A DNA stretch of 64,000 bases from CSSed11-175R1 sp041685735 (GCA_041685735.1 JAWLFE010000009.1:1-64000), one strand, 5' to 3'. Counted from the first letter of the stretch, positions 7,543 to 16,352 are shown. The notes: generated by a model not told the origin, from the letters alone. A program made the numbers and translations.

Positions 7543-8214
7543 ATGGACGAACGCGATCTTGCGACCGTCGAACTGTTGGGTGCGCTCGCCTACGGACAAC
7601 TCCGGTCGTTCGCGGCGACGGCCAGCACGCTGACGTTGGCACCGGATGCCCGGGTGGCCGACCAGCTGGCCACCTGGGCGGCCGATGAGCATGACCGCTA
7701 CCGGCAGTTGCGCGATCACCTCGGTACCCGGACCGAACTGCCGACCGCCGTCATGGAACGTCAGCGGGGCTACTTCGACGACTACTTCGACCGGGCGCCA
7801 CTCGAGGACTGGTTCGGCGCCTGTGTGTTCTTCGCGCTCGGCCTGCCGATCGCCTCGGACTTCACGCGGGCGGTGGCACCGACGCTGGATGAGCGCTCAG
7901 CCGAGGTCGTCGTGGCCGCCCTCGATCGTGAGGAGGTCGAGGCGGCGGCTCTGGAGCAGCTCTCCCAACTGTTGACGGATGACGCGGCCCGTGAGCGGGC
8001 CCGTGGTCTGACCGCGGACCTCCTCGGACGCGCGCTCACCGGCTTCCAGGGAGCGATGTCCAACACCGATGCGCTGCGGGTGCTGTTGACCGAGGACCGC
8101 GACCGTGGGGAGTCCGGCGAAGCCCGCGTCAAACGGTTGGCGCTGGCGGTGCTCGGCGGCCATCGACGCCGGGTCGTCGCACTCGGCCTCGAGGACCTCG
8201 ACGACGTCAGCTGA
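7543..8214 (+). CDS. Ferritin-like diiron-fold protein (actinobacterial MiaE-like family)
   Basis: About 223 residues. The sequence is almost wholly helical with metal-ligand-like motifs spaced as in a ferritin-like bundle (AADEHDRYRQL, DREEVEAAALEQL). It resembles the small actinobacterial proteins often labelled ferritin-like or tRNA-(ms2io6A)-hydroxylase-like; activity on tRNA is not established. ATG 7543 is chosen because GGGGA lies seven bases upstream; ATG 7525, which overlaps the IclR stop, is the alternative. Confidence 0.65.
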   Translation: MDERDLATVELLGALAYGQLRSFAATASTLTLAPDARVADQLATWAADEHDRYRQLRDHLGTRTELPTAVMERQRGYFDDYFDRAPLEDWFGACVFFALGLPIASDFTRAVAPTLDERSAEVVVAALDREEVEAAALEQLSQLLTDDAARERARGLTADLLGRALTGFQGAMSNTDALRVLLTEDRDRGESGEARVKRLALAVLGGHRRRVVALGLEDLDDVS

Positions 8215-8239
8215 GCACCACCTGGCCCAGGTGACCTGA

Positions 8240-9130
8240 TCACGCGGACGCTTCGAACCCGCCTCCGCCCCGCGGATCCCGGGAGGCTGCTCCCGTGCGC
8301 TCCGTGAGGGTGCGCTGGACGGCCAACGAGTTGGTCACGAGGTCGCCGAAGCCCTCGGGGTCCGCCAGCAACCAGGAGTGACCGGCATCCTCGATGATGT
8401 CGCCGGGTGCGCCCGCAGCATCGCACAGGGCCAGGAACGTCGCTTCGGGCACGACGTTGTCCTCGGACCCCCACAGGATCGACACCGGCAGGCCACGCTG
8501 TGCGAGCGTGGCCAGTTCCGCGCGCAGGTCGGCCGTACGTGCCAGTTCGGCCGCCCGCCAGATCGCGCGTGGGTTGGTCAGTGCGTTGCCCACCAGGTCG
8601 CGAACGACGACCGGTAGGACCTTGCGGTAGTCGCGTCCGGTGAACTCGCTCGGTAGCCGCAGGCCCCAGTCCCATAGCGGTCGCTCGGCCAGTTGGCGGT
8701 CACCTCGACGGCCTCCCGTCTTCCACACCGATCCGCCGACCGAATTCACCAGGACCAGGGCGCGGACGCGTTCGGGGTGGTGCCATGCGGTGGCGGTGGC
8801 GACGGCGCCGCCGAAGGAGTGCCCGACGATCGCCGCGGGCTCGTCCACGCCGATGTGGTCGAGCAGGTCGTCGACCCAGCGCGCCAGCTTCTCGAAGGTG
8901 TACTCCCCATCGAGCGGGGCGCTCCGACCGAAGCCCGGCAGGGCCGGAGCGATCACGCGGGCCCCGGTCGCCGCGATCGTCGGGAGGGCCCGCGCGTACG
9001 AGCGGGCGGTCAGGCCCCATCCGTGGAGGAAGACCACCGGTGGGCCGTCACCGGCTTCGCCGTACACGACCGGGCTGCCGTCCAGCGTCGTACGGTGCCA
9101 TCGAAGGCGCACGTCCAGTGAGCGCGCCAC
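8240..9130 (-). CDS. Alpha/beta hydrolase (serine nucleophile)
   Basis: About 296 residues from GTG 9130, which has AAAGG six bases upstream. The fold is clear: oxyanion motif FLHGWG, nucleophile elbow IVGHSFGGA (Ser ~105), acid in WGSEDNVVPE and catalytic His in EDAGHSWLL. The set matches esterase/lipase or lactonase-type hydrolases; the substrate cannot be assigned. It converges on the ferritin-like gene, with a 25-base gap containing a weak palindrome (cacctggcccaggtg). Confidence 0.82.
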   Translation of the reverse strand: MARSLDVRLRWHRTTLDGSPVVYGEAGDGPPVVFLHGWGLTARSYARALPTIAATGARVIAPALPGFGRSAPLDGEYTFEKLARWVDDLLDHIGVDEPAAIVGHSFGGAVATATAWHHPERVRALVLVNSVGGSVWKTGGRRGDRQLAERPLWDWGLRLPSEFTGRDYRKVLPVVVRDLVGNALTNPRAIWRAAELARTADLRAELATLAQRGLPVSILWGSEDNVVPEATFLALCDAAGAPGDIIEDAGHSWLLADPEGFGDLVTNSLAVQRTLTERTGAASRDPRGGGGFEASA

Positions 9131-9271
9131 GCTGGGCCTTTCACCTCGGGGTACATCCGCCGCTCGTGCACACCCCATCGCGTCGTGGGAGCCATCGACC
9201 CGTGCTCCCGTACAGGTCGGTGGACGCTTCGGTGTCTGAAGCAGTGTATCGAGCGTGGCCGGCGCGCCCGG

Positions 9272-9514
9272 TCAGGTGCTGGCGGGCACGCCGTACTTGC
9301 GGCGGAACGGCTCATCCTCCATCGTCTGGAGGTCCTCATCGAGCTGCTGCTGGAACGCCTCGGCCTGTTGCTCGTCGCTGAAAGACTGGGCCCAGATGAG
9401 CGCGCCGGTGGCGGCGACCTGGAGCTGCACGTCGAACATCATGGCGCTGTCGTACGTGCCGCGCCGCTGGGTCAGTGCGCGGAAGTCCCGCCGTGGTGAT
9501 CGGGTGCCGGTCAC
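9272..9514 (-). CDS. Small conserved-looking protein of unknown function
   Basis: 80 residues from GTG 9514, with GGAGG seven bases upstream. The N-terminus is basic (TGTRSPRRDFRALTQRRG). It is followed by a beta-strand-like segment (MMFDVQLQVAATGALIW) and an acidic helix rich in Gln and Glu (FSDEQQAEAFQQQLDEDLQTME). There is no signal peptide or membrane span. I do not recognise the family. It is transcribed divergently from the cobalamin adenosyltransferase. Confidence 0.55.
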   Translation of the reverse strand: MTGTRSPRRDFRALTQRRGTYDSAMMFDVQLQVAATGALIWAQSFSDEQQAEAFQQQLDEDLQTMEDEPFRRKYGVPAST

Positions 9515-9615
9515 AGGGATGCCTCCACGTCGCCCCGTCAACCAGGACGGTACCGGCGCGGTGGGGTACCCGGCGAGGCCGCCACCGGCCAGTACGCTGC
9601 GCCGAGGAGGTGGCT

Positions 9616-10176
9616 GTGAAGGTCTACACCAAGCGTGGCGATGACGGCACGACCGGTCTGCTGTACGGCGGGCGGGTCGACAAGGACGATCTGCGCACGA
9701 CCGCCTACGGGACGGTCGACGAGACCTGTAGCGCACTCGGGCTCGCCCGCGCCGACCTGGCCGACGATCCGCAGCGGCGCCACCTCCACGACCTGGTCCT
9801 GCGCATCCAGCGGGAACTGTTCGTCGTGGGGGCGCAACTCGCCACCCTCACCGAACACTGGGAGCAGCTCACGGTCGGTGTCAGCCGGGTCGATGACGCG
9901 ATGGTCGACGCCCTCGACGGGCTGATCGATGACTCGGTCGCACGGCACCCACTCCCGCAGCACTTCGTGGTGCCGGGCGGGACCCGCGCGGCGGCCGCGC
10001 TGGATCTGGCGCGGACGATCTGTCGTCGCGCGGAGCGGTACGTCGTCGCGTTGCGACGGGTCGACGGCCTACCGGATGACGCGGCGCTGCGCTACCTCAA
10101 CCGGTGTGCCGACCTGCTGTACGTCCTGGCGCGTGAAGCCGAGGGTGACCATCTCCCCTCACGTGAGGACGTGTGA
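9616..10176 (+). CDS. ATP:cob(I)alamin adenosyltransferase, PduO type
   Basis: 186 residues from GTG 9616, five bases after AGGAGG. The N-terminus KVYTKRGDDGTTGLLYGGR is the PduO-type ATP-binding signature. Further family motifs are YGTVDETCSALGLAR, PGGTRAAAALDLARTICRRAER and LRYLNRCADLLYVLAR. The enzyme transfers adenosyl from ATP to cob(I)alamin to make coenzyme B12. The next gene follows immediately and encodes a BtuF-like fold, so the two likely form a cobalamin handling pair. Confidence 0.92.
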   Translation: MKVYTKRGDDGTTGLLYGGRVDKDDLRTTAYGTVDETCSALGLARADLADDPQRRHLHDLVLRIQRELFVVGAQLATLTEHWEQLTVGVSRVDDAMVDALDGLIDDSVARHPLPQHFVVPGGTRAAAALDLARTICRRAERYVVALRRVDGLPDDAALRYLNRCADLLYVLAREAEGDHLPSREDV

Positions 10177-11028
10177 GTGACGCCACGCACGGTCGTCGAC
10201 GACCTGGGTGAGGCCGTGACGGTCCGCGGCGTCCCACGGATCGTGTCGTTGGTCCCCAACCTCAGTGAGGTGCTCTGGTGGTGGCGCCTGGCAGGATCCG
10301 TGGTGGGCGTCACCGACTACTGCGTCGCGCCGCCCCGCGCCTTCGCGCGCGCCATCCGCATCCGTGGGACCAAGAACCCGGATCTGCGCGCGATCGTCGA
10401 TCTGGCACCTGATCTGGTCGTGGCCAACGAGGAGGAGAACCGAGCGCTGGATGTGCGGCGCCTGCGGGAGGCCGGTGTCGCCGTCTACGTGACCCGGGTC
10501 AGAGGGGTCATCGACGCGGGCCGGAGCTTCGTGGGGCTGGGTGAGGTGGTCGGGCAACCTGCTGCCGGCGTCGAGCTGGCCGCAGCACTCCGCCGTGCTG
10601 CCGCCTCGGGCGCGCCCGATGGGCCGCAGCTGGAGACCGTCTGCCCGATCTGGCGGGACGGCCCCGAGAAGGGCGAGGATGAGACGTGGTGGGTCGTCGG
10701 TCGCGACACCTTCGCCGCGGACCTGCTGGCCACCGCCGGGTTCCGCGTCCGCACCCCCGACGATGACGACGCCGCGGGGTCGGTGCGCTACCCGCGGGCG
10801 CCGTTGTCGTCGCTCGCAGAGCTGGATCCGGATGCCGTCCTGCTGCCCGATGAGCCCTACGCCTTCCAGGCCGAGGACGTCGAGGTGTTCGCCACTTGGC
10901 GAGCCGCGGTGCGCACGTTGGACGGGACGGCACTCACCTGGTGGGGGCCCCGGACCCCGACCGCCATCGGTGACCTCAAGCGGCTGCGGCGGCAGGTGGC
11001 ACGGCGGCGGCGACCGGTCCGTCAGTAG
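10177..11028 (+). CDS. BtuF-like periplasmic-binding-fold protein without a signal peptide
   Basis: 283 residues from GTG 10177, directly after the adenosyltransferase stop. The pattern is that of cobalamin/siderophore-binding proteins (RIVSLVPNLSEVLWWW, VVGVTDYCVAPP, IRGTKNPDLRAIVDLAPDLVVANEEENR, WWVVGRDTFAADLLATAGF). No signal peptide or lipobox is visible, and no BtuC/BtuD genes are nearby, so the protein is probably cytoplasmic. A role in binding corrinoid for the neighbouring enzyme is inferred. The 3' end overlaps the convergent panB by seven bases. Confidence 0.72.
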   Translation: MTPRTVVDDLGEAVTVRGVPRIVSLVPNLSEVLWWWRLAGSVVGVTDYCVAPPRAFARAIRIRGTKNPDLRAIVDLAPDLVVANEEENRALDVRRLREAGVAVYVTRVRGVIDAGRSFVGLGEVVGQPAAGVELAAALRRAAASGAPDGPQLETVCPIWRDGPEKGEDETWWVVGRDTFAADLLATAGFRVRTPDDDDAAGSVRYPRAPLSSLAELDPDAVLLPDEPYAFQAEDVEVFATWRAAVRTLDGTALTWWGPRTPTAIGDLKRLRRQVARRRRPVRQ

Positions 11029-11849
11029 CTGTGCTCGGGTCCCGGGTACTCCCCATCGGCGACCTCGTGCTGGAAGGCCTTGATCGCGCCACCGATCTCT
11101 GAGCGCAGGTTGGCGTAGGTCTTGACGAATCGCGGGTGCGGTCCGGCGGACAGGCCCAACAGGTCGTGGATGACCAGGACCTGCCCATCGGTGTCCGGCC
11201 CGGCGCCGATCCCGATCGTGGGTACCTCGATCGCCTGGGTGACGCGGCGACCGAGCTCGGACGGGACGCCCTCCAGCACGATGGCGAAGGCGCCCGCGGC
11301 GGCCAGTGCCTCCGCGTCCGCGACCAGGCGGTCCGCGCCCTCGTCATCCCGACCCTGGACGCGGTACCCCATCTGGTGCACCGACTGCGGGGTGAGCCCG
11401 AGGTGGCCCATGAAGGGGATCCCCGCGGCCACCAGAAGACGGGCGAGGTCGATGACCGGGCCCCCGCCTTCGGCCTTCACGGCGTTGGCGCCCGCCTCCT
11501 TCACCAGCCGGATCGCGGCACGGAACCCGTCATCGGTCGACACCTGGTAGGTCCCGAAGGGCAGGTCGGCGACGACCAGCGGGATCTGTGCGCCACGGGT
11601 CACGGCGCGGGTGTGGTGCAGCATGTCATCGAGCGTGACGGGCACGGTCGAGTCGTAGCCGAGCACGTTGTTGCCCACGGAGTCACCCACGAGGATGATC
11701 GGGACACCGTTCTCCTCGAGCATCCGCGCGGTGGGATGGTCGTAAGCGGTGAGCATGATGAACCGCTCGCCCCGCTGTTTGGCAGCGGTCAGGTCGCGGA
11801 TCGTGACGGGTCGCGCCGGGAGCCCGTCGGTGGACAGGGTTGACGACAC
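11022..11849 (-). CDS. panB: 3-methyl-2-oxobutanoate hydroxymethyltransferase (pantothenate synthesis)
   Basis: 275 residues from GTG 11849, with GGAGG seven bases upstream. PanB motifs are present: MLTAYDHPTARM, GDSVGNNVLGYDSTVPVTLDDMLHH, VKAEGG, MGHLGLTPQSVHQMGY, VLEGVP and the GIGAGPDTDGQVLVIHDLLG phosphate/substrate loop. It transfers a methylene from 5,10-methylene-THF to alpha-ketoisovalerate, giving ketopantoate. No panC or panD is present here. A 25-bp tandem repeat lies upstream. Confidence 0.95.
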   Translation of the reverse strand: MSSTLSTDGLPARPVTIRDLTAAKQRGERFIMLTAYDHPTARMLEENGVPIILVGDSVGNNVLGYDSTVPVTLDDMLHHTRAVTRGAQIPLVVADLPFGTYQVSTDDGFRAAIRLVKEAGANAVKAEGGGPVIDLARLLVAAGIPFMGHLGLTPQSVHQMGYRVQGRDDEGADRLVADAEALAAAGAFAIVLEGVPSELGRRVTQAIEVPTIGIGAGPDTDGQVLVIHDLLGLSAGPHPRFVKTYANLRSEIGGAIKAFQHEVADGEYPGPEHSY

Positions 11850-11950
11850 CGGTGTTCCTCCCTGCCGGCCCCGAGGGGTCCAGCGGTCATCGATCGGTGG
11901 GCCACCAGTGTGCCGTGTCGACGCCGTGAACGCACGATCGGCGTGCAGGC

Positions 11951-12025
11951 CGGTGTCGTCCCGGGCGCGGGTCGCCGGTGTCGTCCCGGGCGCGGGTCGC
12001 CGGTGTCGTCCCGGGCGCGGGTCGC
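11951..12025. repeat. Three perfect copies of a 25-bp tandem repeat
   Basis: The unit cggtgtcgtcccgggcgcgg plus gtcgc occurs at 11951-11975, 11976-12000 and 12001-12025 without mismatch. The unit length is not a multiple of three, and the array lies in the divergent gap between panB and the TTG-started membrane gene. It could vary in copy number and alter spacing of either promoter. Confidence 0.93.
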
Positions 12026-12101
12026 CGTTCCCGCCCGTCGTCGGGCACGCTGGCGTCACGCCGGCGCCCGCCGACGTCTCGGACAGCGTGGAGGCAGGAC
12101 C

Positions 12102-12671
12102 TTGGGTCACCGGTCGAAGCTGCCGGACCTCGTTGCGGTCCACCGTGATCCGCAGGCGGCCCGCCAGACGATCGAGCGCCTGTCGCGTGCCGGGGTCGAC
12201 GGCGGGGTGATCGAGCTGCTCAGTACGACCGAGGTGGTGACCGCGGGCCGCTACGGCGACCGGCAGGTGGACCTCGGCAGTTCGTTGCTGCTGGCGGGGC
12301 GCGTCCTGCGGGGTATCGGATGGGGGATCGGTCCCGGTGCGGTGTTCGGGGTCGGCCTGCTGGCCATCGCGACGGAGCCGACGCTCCGGGTCGTGGCGGC
12401 CGGCGCAGGGGGCGGCGCCCTGCTCGGCGTCGCCATCGGGACCCTCATCGCGCTCCTGAGTGTCCCGACGATGGCGACCTCGTGGGAGCGGACCTTCGCC
12501 CCGATGGTGCCCGGAGGGATCGTGATCGGCGTGCGCATCGACAGCCGCCGGGTCCAACGTCGGGCGCGGCGGGTACTCGACCGCTGCGGGGCCCACAGCC
12601 TGCGTGAGGTGATCGACCTCGACGAACTCCCGGACACCGACGACGGCACGCCGGGCCAGGAGGTGACCTGA
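12102..12671 (+). CDS. Membrane protein with N-terminal general-stress (17M/YflT-like) domain
   Basis: 189 residues if translation starts at TTG 12102, seven bases after GGAGG; an ORF opening at GTG 11910 would run through the 25-bp repeats and is less likely. The N-terminus (LPDLVAVHRDPQAARQTIERLSRAGV) resembles the small alpha/beta domain found in general-stress proteins. Two Gly-rich membrane segments follow (~60-85 and ~88-112). The C-terminus carries a second small alpha/beta patch with many Arg residues. Function unknown. Confidence 0.55.
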   Translation: MGHRSKLPDLVAVHRDPQAARQTIERLSRAGVDGGVIELLSTTEVVTAGRYGDRQVDLGSSLLLAGRVLRGIGWGIGPGAVFGVGLLAIATEPTLRVVAAGAGGGALLGVAIGTLIALLSVPTMATSWERTFAPMVPGGIVIGVRIDSRRVQRRARRVLDRCGAHSLREVIDLDELPDTDDGTPGQEVT

Positions 12672-12734
12672 CGACGCGGATCGAGCTGCCGCGCCCGCCC
12701 GCCGGAAGAGCCGCCGCGCCAGCCGGTCGCGCGA

Positions 12735-14474
12735 TCAGCCGCGCCAGCCGGTCGTGATCGGGACGCGGCGATCGCGGCCGAAGGCACGCTCGGTGACCTT
12801 GGGACCGGGTGCGGACTGTCGGCGCTTGAACTCGGCCCGGTCGATCATGGTGAGCACGCGGCGGACCTCGGCACGGTCGTGGCCGCGCTCGACGATGGCG
12901 TCGATCCCCAGGTCCAGTTCGACCGACGCACGCACGATGTCGTCCAGGGTGGCGTAGTCCGGCAGGGAGTCTCCATCGACCTGGCCCGGCCGCAGCTCGG
13001 CCGACGGTGGCTTCTCGATCGTCGAGGTCGGGATCACCTCGTCGTCACGGTTGCGCCACCGGGCGAGGTCGTAGACCAGCAGCTTGGCGACGTCCTTGAT
13101 CGGTGCGAAGCCGCCGGACATGTCCCCGTACAGCGTGGCGTAGCCGACGGCGTACTCGGTCTTGTTCCCCGTCGTCAGCACGATCGAACCCTGTTCGTTG
13201 GACAGGGCCATCAGCAGCAGCCCGCGCAGGCGCGACTGGATGTTCTCGTAGGCGATACCCGGCTGCGCATCGGGGGCGTGGTCGCGGTCGAACCCGGTCA
13301 CGACCTCGTCGCCCAGGACGTCGCCGACGGCGGCGAGTGGTCCACCGATCGGCAGGTGGAGGTGCCGGCAGCCCAGGGAGCCGGCCAGCGCTTCCGCGTC
13401 CGCGACGGAGTGGTCGGACGAGTACGGGGAGGGCATCGCCACCGTCGTGACGTGCTCACCGCCGAGCGCGTCCACCGCCAGGGCTGCGACGACCGCCGAG
13501 TCGATCCCACCGGACAGGCCGATGACCGCATCCTCGAAGCCATTGCGGTGACAGTAGTCACGGGTCGCGAGCACGAGTGCGGCCCAGACCTCGCCGACGG
13601 GATCCAGACGTGGTGCGGTGACGGGCGCGGACAGCATCGGCCGCTCCCCGGCAGCGCCCGGGAGTTCGATCGTTCCGGGGGTGGGTGTCGCGGGGGAGAT
13701 GTCGAGGTCGACGACGACGAGGTCGTCGGCGAACTGTGCGCCGCGCGCGATGATCGTGCCGTCGGGAGCTCCGATCATGGAGTCACCGTCGAAGACGACC
13801 TCGTCCTGTCCGCCGACGACGTTGCAGTACGCGAGGTGGATGCCGGCGCGGGTGGTGTGGTGGCGCACCCAGGCCTCCCGGTCCGCCTGTTTGCCGCGGT
13901 GGTAGGGCGAGGCGTTGAGGTTCGCGACGATCTGCGCGCCGGCCGCCGCGGCCGCCTGGACGGGGCCGGTCTCGCTCCACAGGTCCTCGCAGACCGTCAC
14001 GCCCACCTGGACCCCGGCGATCGACACGACACAGGGGTGGTCACGGGGGGTGAAGTAGCGGGCCTCGTCGAACACGCCGTAGTTGGGCAGGCGGAGCTTG
14101 TCGTAGACGGCGGCGATGGTGCCGTCGGCGATGACCGCCGCCGAGTTCGTCAGGTTGCGCGTGGCCAACGCGACGTCCCAGTGGCCGGCATCGGTCTGCT
14201 GGTCGTCCCCGGCCCCGACGAAGCCCACGATCGCCGTGGTCCCGGCCGGACCGTCGGTCGCCAGGCGACCCAGCGCGGCGAGGTTGGCCTCCACGAACTC
14301 GCGCTTGAGCAGCAGGTCCTCGGGCGGGTAACCGGTGATCGTCAGTTCGGTGAAGATCACCGCGTCGACGCCCTGATCGGCGGCTTCCCGCCAGGCGTCG
14401 AGGATCAGGGCGAGGTTGCCGTCGATGTCGCCGACACGTGCGGGAACCTGGGCGAGCGCCAATCGGAAAGCCAC
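12735..14474 (-). CDS. nadE: Glutamine-dependent NAD+ synthetase
   Basis: 579 residues in two domains. The N-terminal nitrilase-type glutaminase has Glu in FTELTITGYPPEDLLLK, Lys in YDKLRLPNYGVFDE and Cys in VTVCEDLW. The C-terminal synthetase has the ATP pyrophosphatase P-loop GLSGGIDSAVVAALAVDALG and the TTGNKTEYAVGYATLYGDM motif. It amidates deamido-NAD with ammonia from glutamine. It is divergent from amt and shares the upstream region that holds the GlnR-like box. The start is GTG 14474, with AGAGAGG nine bases upstream. Confidence 0.95.
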   Translation of the reverse strand: MAFRLALAQVPARVGDIDGNLALILDAWREAADQGVDAVIFTELTITGYPPEDLLLKREFVEANLAALGRLATDGPAGTTAIVGFVGAGDDQQTDAGHWDVALATRNLTNSAAVIADGTIAAVYDKLRLPNYGVFDEARYFTPRDHPCVVSIAGVQVGVTVCEDLWSETGPVQAAAAAGAQIVANLNASPYHRGKQADREAWVRHHTTRAGIHLAYCNVVGGQDEVVFDGDSMIGAPDGTIIARGAQFADDLVVVDLDISPATPTPGTIELPGAAGERPMLSAPVTAPRLDPVGEVWAALVLATRDYCHRNGFEDAVIGLSGGIDSAVVAALAVDALGGEHVTTVAMPSPYSSDHSVADAEALAGSLGCRHLHLPIGGPLAAVGDVLGDEVVTGFDRDHAPDAQPGIAYENIQSRLRGLLLMALSNEQGSIVLTTGNKTEYAVGYATLYGDMSGGFAPIKDVAKLLVYDLARWRNRDDEVIPTSTIEKPPSAELRPGQVDGDSLPDYATLDDIVRASVELDLGIDAIVERGHDRAEVRRVLTMIDRAEFKRRQSAPGPKVTERAFGRDRRVPITTGWRG

Positions 14475-14495
14475 GGAAACACGCCTCTCTCACAC

Positions 14496-14549
14496 GAAAC
14501 ATGGCCGAAACGTCGGATCAACGAAGGGGAAATCGCCCCTGCCTAACGT
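14496..14549 (+). promoter_or_regulatory. GlnR-like box and -10 element for amt
   Basis: GAAAC (14496-14500), six bases, GAAAC (14507-14511) matches the actinobacterial GlnR pattern gTnAC-n6-GaAAC with one mismatch. TAACGT (14544-14549) is a plausible -10. The box centre is 43 bases from the -10 centre, the same distance as in the glnA promoter of this window. Nitrogen-limitation activation of amt by a GlnR-type regulator is inferred; the transcript would have a leader of about 90 bases. Confidence 0.5.
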
Positions 14550-14646
14550 CTCCGACCGTACCGGTCAGGTCCGGCCAGTCGTCGCGTTCGCGTCGGCGGC
14601 GACGGGACTTGGGCCGTCCGACGAGTCGACCTGGAGGGTTCCTGTC

Positions 14647-15984
14647 GTGAAGCGTCTCTTGAAGTTGGGGGTGGTGACGTCCGCACTGATGGCCGTGACT
14701 GCCGCACCTGCAGCCGCCCAAGATATGTCCATCGAGGATCTTGCCGTCGCGACCATCGTGCTCTATCTGATGGTCGCGACCGTGCTGGTCTTCATCATGC
14801 ATGCCGGTTTCGCCATGCTGGAAGCGGGTATGACCCGCACCAAGAACGCGGCGAACATCATCGGGAAGAACCTGATGACGATCTCGTTGGGGATCCTGGT
14901 GTACTACGCCATCGGTTGGGGGGTGATGTACGGCGAGTCCGTGGCCGGGTTGTTCGGAGCTGACGGGTTCTTCCTGTCGACCGGGGCATACGACACGGCC
15001 GAGACCGGCTACACCCTGGAGATCGACTTCGCCTTCCAGGCGATGTTCGCCGCAACCGCAGCCACGATCGTGTCGGGTGCCGTCGCGGAACGGATGAAGT
15101 TCGGTGCGTACGTCGCGGTCGCGGTCGTCATGACCGGTCTGATCTACCCGGTCGTCGGTGCCTGGACCTGGGGCGGCGGTTGGGTCGACGCGCTCGGCTT
15201 CGCCGACTTCGCCGGTTCGACGATCGTGCACATGACCGGTGGTGTGGCCGCCCTGGTGGGCGCCGCCTTCCTCGGTCCCCGTATCGGGAAGTTCGACCCG
15301 AAGACCGGCAAGGCCCGCGCGATCCCGGGGCACTCGATGCCGATGGCCGCACTCGGGACCCTGCTGCTGTTCTTCGGGTGGTTCGGCTTCAACGGTGGCT
15401 CCGTCCTCGCGCTCGATGGTGAACTGATCGGGATCGTGATCGTCACGACCGCGTTGGCCGGGGGCGCCGGTGGTACCGCCGCTGGGATCTACACCCGCCT
15501 GGTCAACGGCAAGTGGGACGTCGCGATGATGGCCAACGGCATCCTGGCCGGTCTGGTCGGGATCACCGCCGGCGCCGACTCGGTCAGCAACGAGATGGCC
15601 GTGCTCGTCGGGCTCTTGGCCGGCGTGCTCGTCGCACTGTCGGTCTCCGCGATCGACTCGATGAAGATCGACGATCCGGTCGGTGCGGTCAGTGTGCACG
15701 GCACCTGCGGCATCCTCGGCACCCTGTGGGTCGGCCTCGCGGCGACCGACGGCGGGCTGTTCTTCGGTGGCGGTGCCGAGCTCCTGCTCGCGCAGGTCAT
15801 CGGGATCGTCGGTGTGGCGGCGTGGGTCGGCATCAGCTCGGCCATCCTGTTCGGCGTGCTGAAGGCCATGGGCCAGCTGCGCGTCTCCGAGGAGGAGGAG
15901 ATCGAGGGTCTCGACGTGCACGAGCACGGCGTGGCGGGCTACCCGGAACTGGCGTCCGGCGGCAGCTACAGCTCGAGCTCCTGA
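14647..15984 (+). CDS. amt: Ammonium transporter (Amt/Mep/Rh family)
   Basis: 445 residues from GTG 14647, preceded by GGAGGG. A signal peptide ending near APAAAQ precedes eleven predicted membrane helices. Family motifs include HAGFAMLEAGMTRTKNAANI, FFGWFGFNGGS, STIVHMTGGVAALVGA and the second pore histidine in VGAVSVHGTCGILGTLWVG. It conducts ammonia/ammonium across the membrane. No glnK lies directly downstream, unlike the usual amt-glnK pair, and a perfect 15-bp terminator follows instead. Neighbouring glnA and glnE genes fit a nitrogen assimilation role. Confidence 0.95.
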   Translation: MKRLLKLGVVTSALMAVTAAPAAAQDMSIEDLAVATIVLYLMVATVLVFIMHAGFAMLEAGMTRTKNAANIIGKNLMTISLGILVYYAIGWGVMYGESVAGLFGADGFFLSTGAYDTAETGYTLEIDFAFQAMFAATAATIVSGAVAERMKFGAYVAVAVVMTGLIYPVVGAWTWGGGWVDALGFADFAGSTIVHMTGGVAALVGAAFLGPRIGKFDPKTGKARAIPGHSMPMAALGTLLLFFGWFGFNGGSVLALDGELIGIVIVTTALAGGAGGTAAGIYTRLVNGKWDVAMMANGILAGLVGITAGADSVSNEMAVLVGLLAGVLVALSVSAIDSMKIDDPVGAVSVHGTCGILGTLWVGLAATDGGLFFGGGAELLLAQVIGIVGVAAWVGISSAILFGVLKAMGQLRVSEEEEIEGLDVHEHGVAGYPELASGGSYSSSS

Positions 15985-16030
15985 GTTCGACGACCGGCAA
16001 CCGATGGTCGTCCGGTCGGTGAGTAGGACG

Positions 16031-16065
16031 GCGGGACCGGCACCCATGCAGGGTGCCGGTCCCGC
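16031..16065 (+). terminator. Perfect 15-bp GC-rich hairpin after amt
   Basis: The sequence gcgggaccggcaccc (16031-16045), loop atgca and gggtgccggtcccgc (16051-16065) pair without a mismatch, 46 bases after the amt stop. There is no T tract. It separates amt from the downstream glutamine synthetase, which therefore probably has its own promoter. Confidence 0.8.
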
Positions 16066-16352
16066 TGCCGTCGAGGACGATGCCGCCCTGCGCTCCACCC
16101 GACGAGAGGACACACACCGCGATGTCGGAGCCTGACGATCCGCACCTCGAGGAGGCGCTCCGGGCTTTCGAACGCCTCGGCGAGCCCGAGAGCGACGGTG
16201 ATCCACCGGCCGTCCGGACCGATCCGGCCGACCCTGCACCGATCGCCGCGGATGGGCCGGCGCCCGAGGAGGTCGGCGCGACGTCGGAGGCTCACTACGA
16301 TGCGTGGCCGGACGTGGGGACCTCGCGTGTCTCCCCGCGGCAGGAGCGTGGT

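Noticed and set aside
5915..7642. Very long (575-codon) version of clpP reaching past the IclR start
   Set aside because: The extension reads antisense to the IclR gene and lacks ClpP features; GTG 6484 has an SD and gives normal ClpP length.
12684..12760. Direct repeat gccgcgccagccggtcg near the nadE 3' end
   Set aside because: Only two short imperfectly flanked copies, partly within nadE coding sequence; no sign of a mobile element or attachment site.
12879..14546. 555-codon plus-strand open frame
   Set aside because: It lies antisense to nadE, whose catalytic motifs are complete. GC-rich third positions keep antisense frames open.
14518..16239. 573-codon minus-strand open frame
   Set aside because: Antisense shadow of amt, with Arg/His/Asp-rich composition and no domain.
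16122..16352. 77-residue N-terminal extension of the alpha-type glutamine synthetase
   Set aside because: Acidic low-complexity sequence not needed by the family, with a distant SD; GTG 16353 has AGGAG at the right spacing. Not fully excluded.
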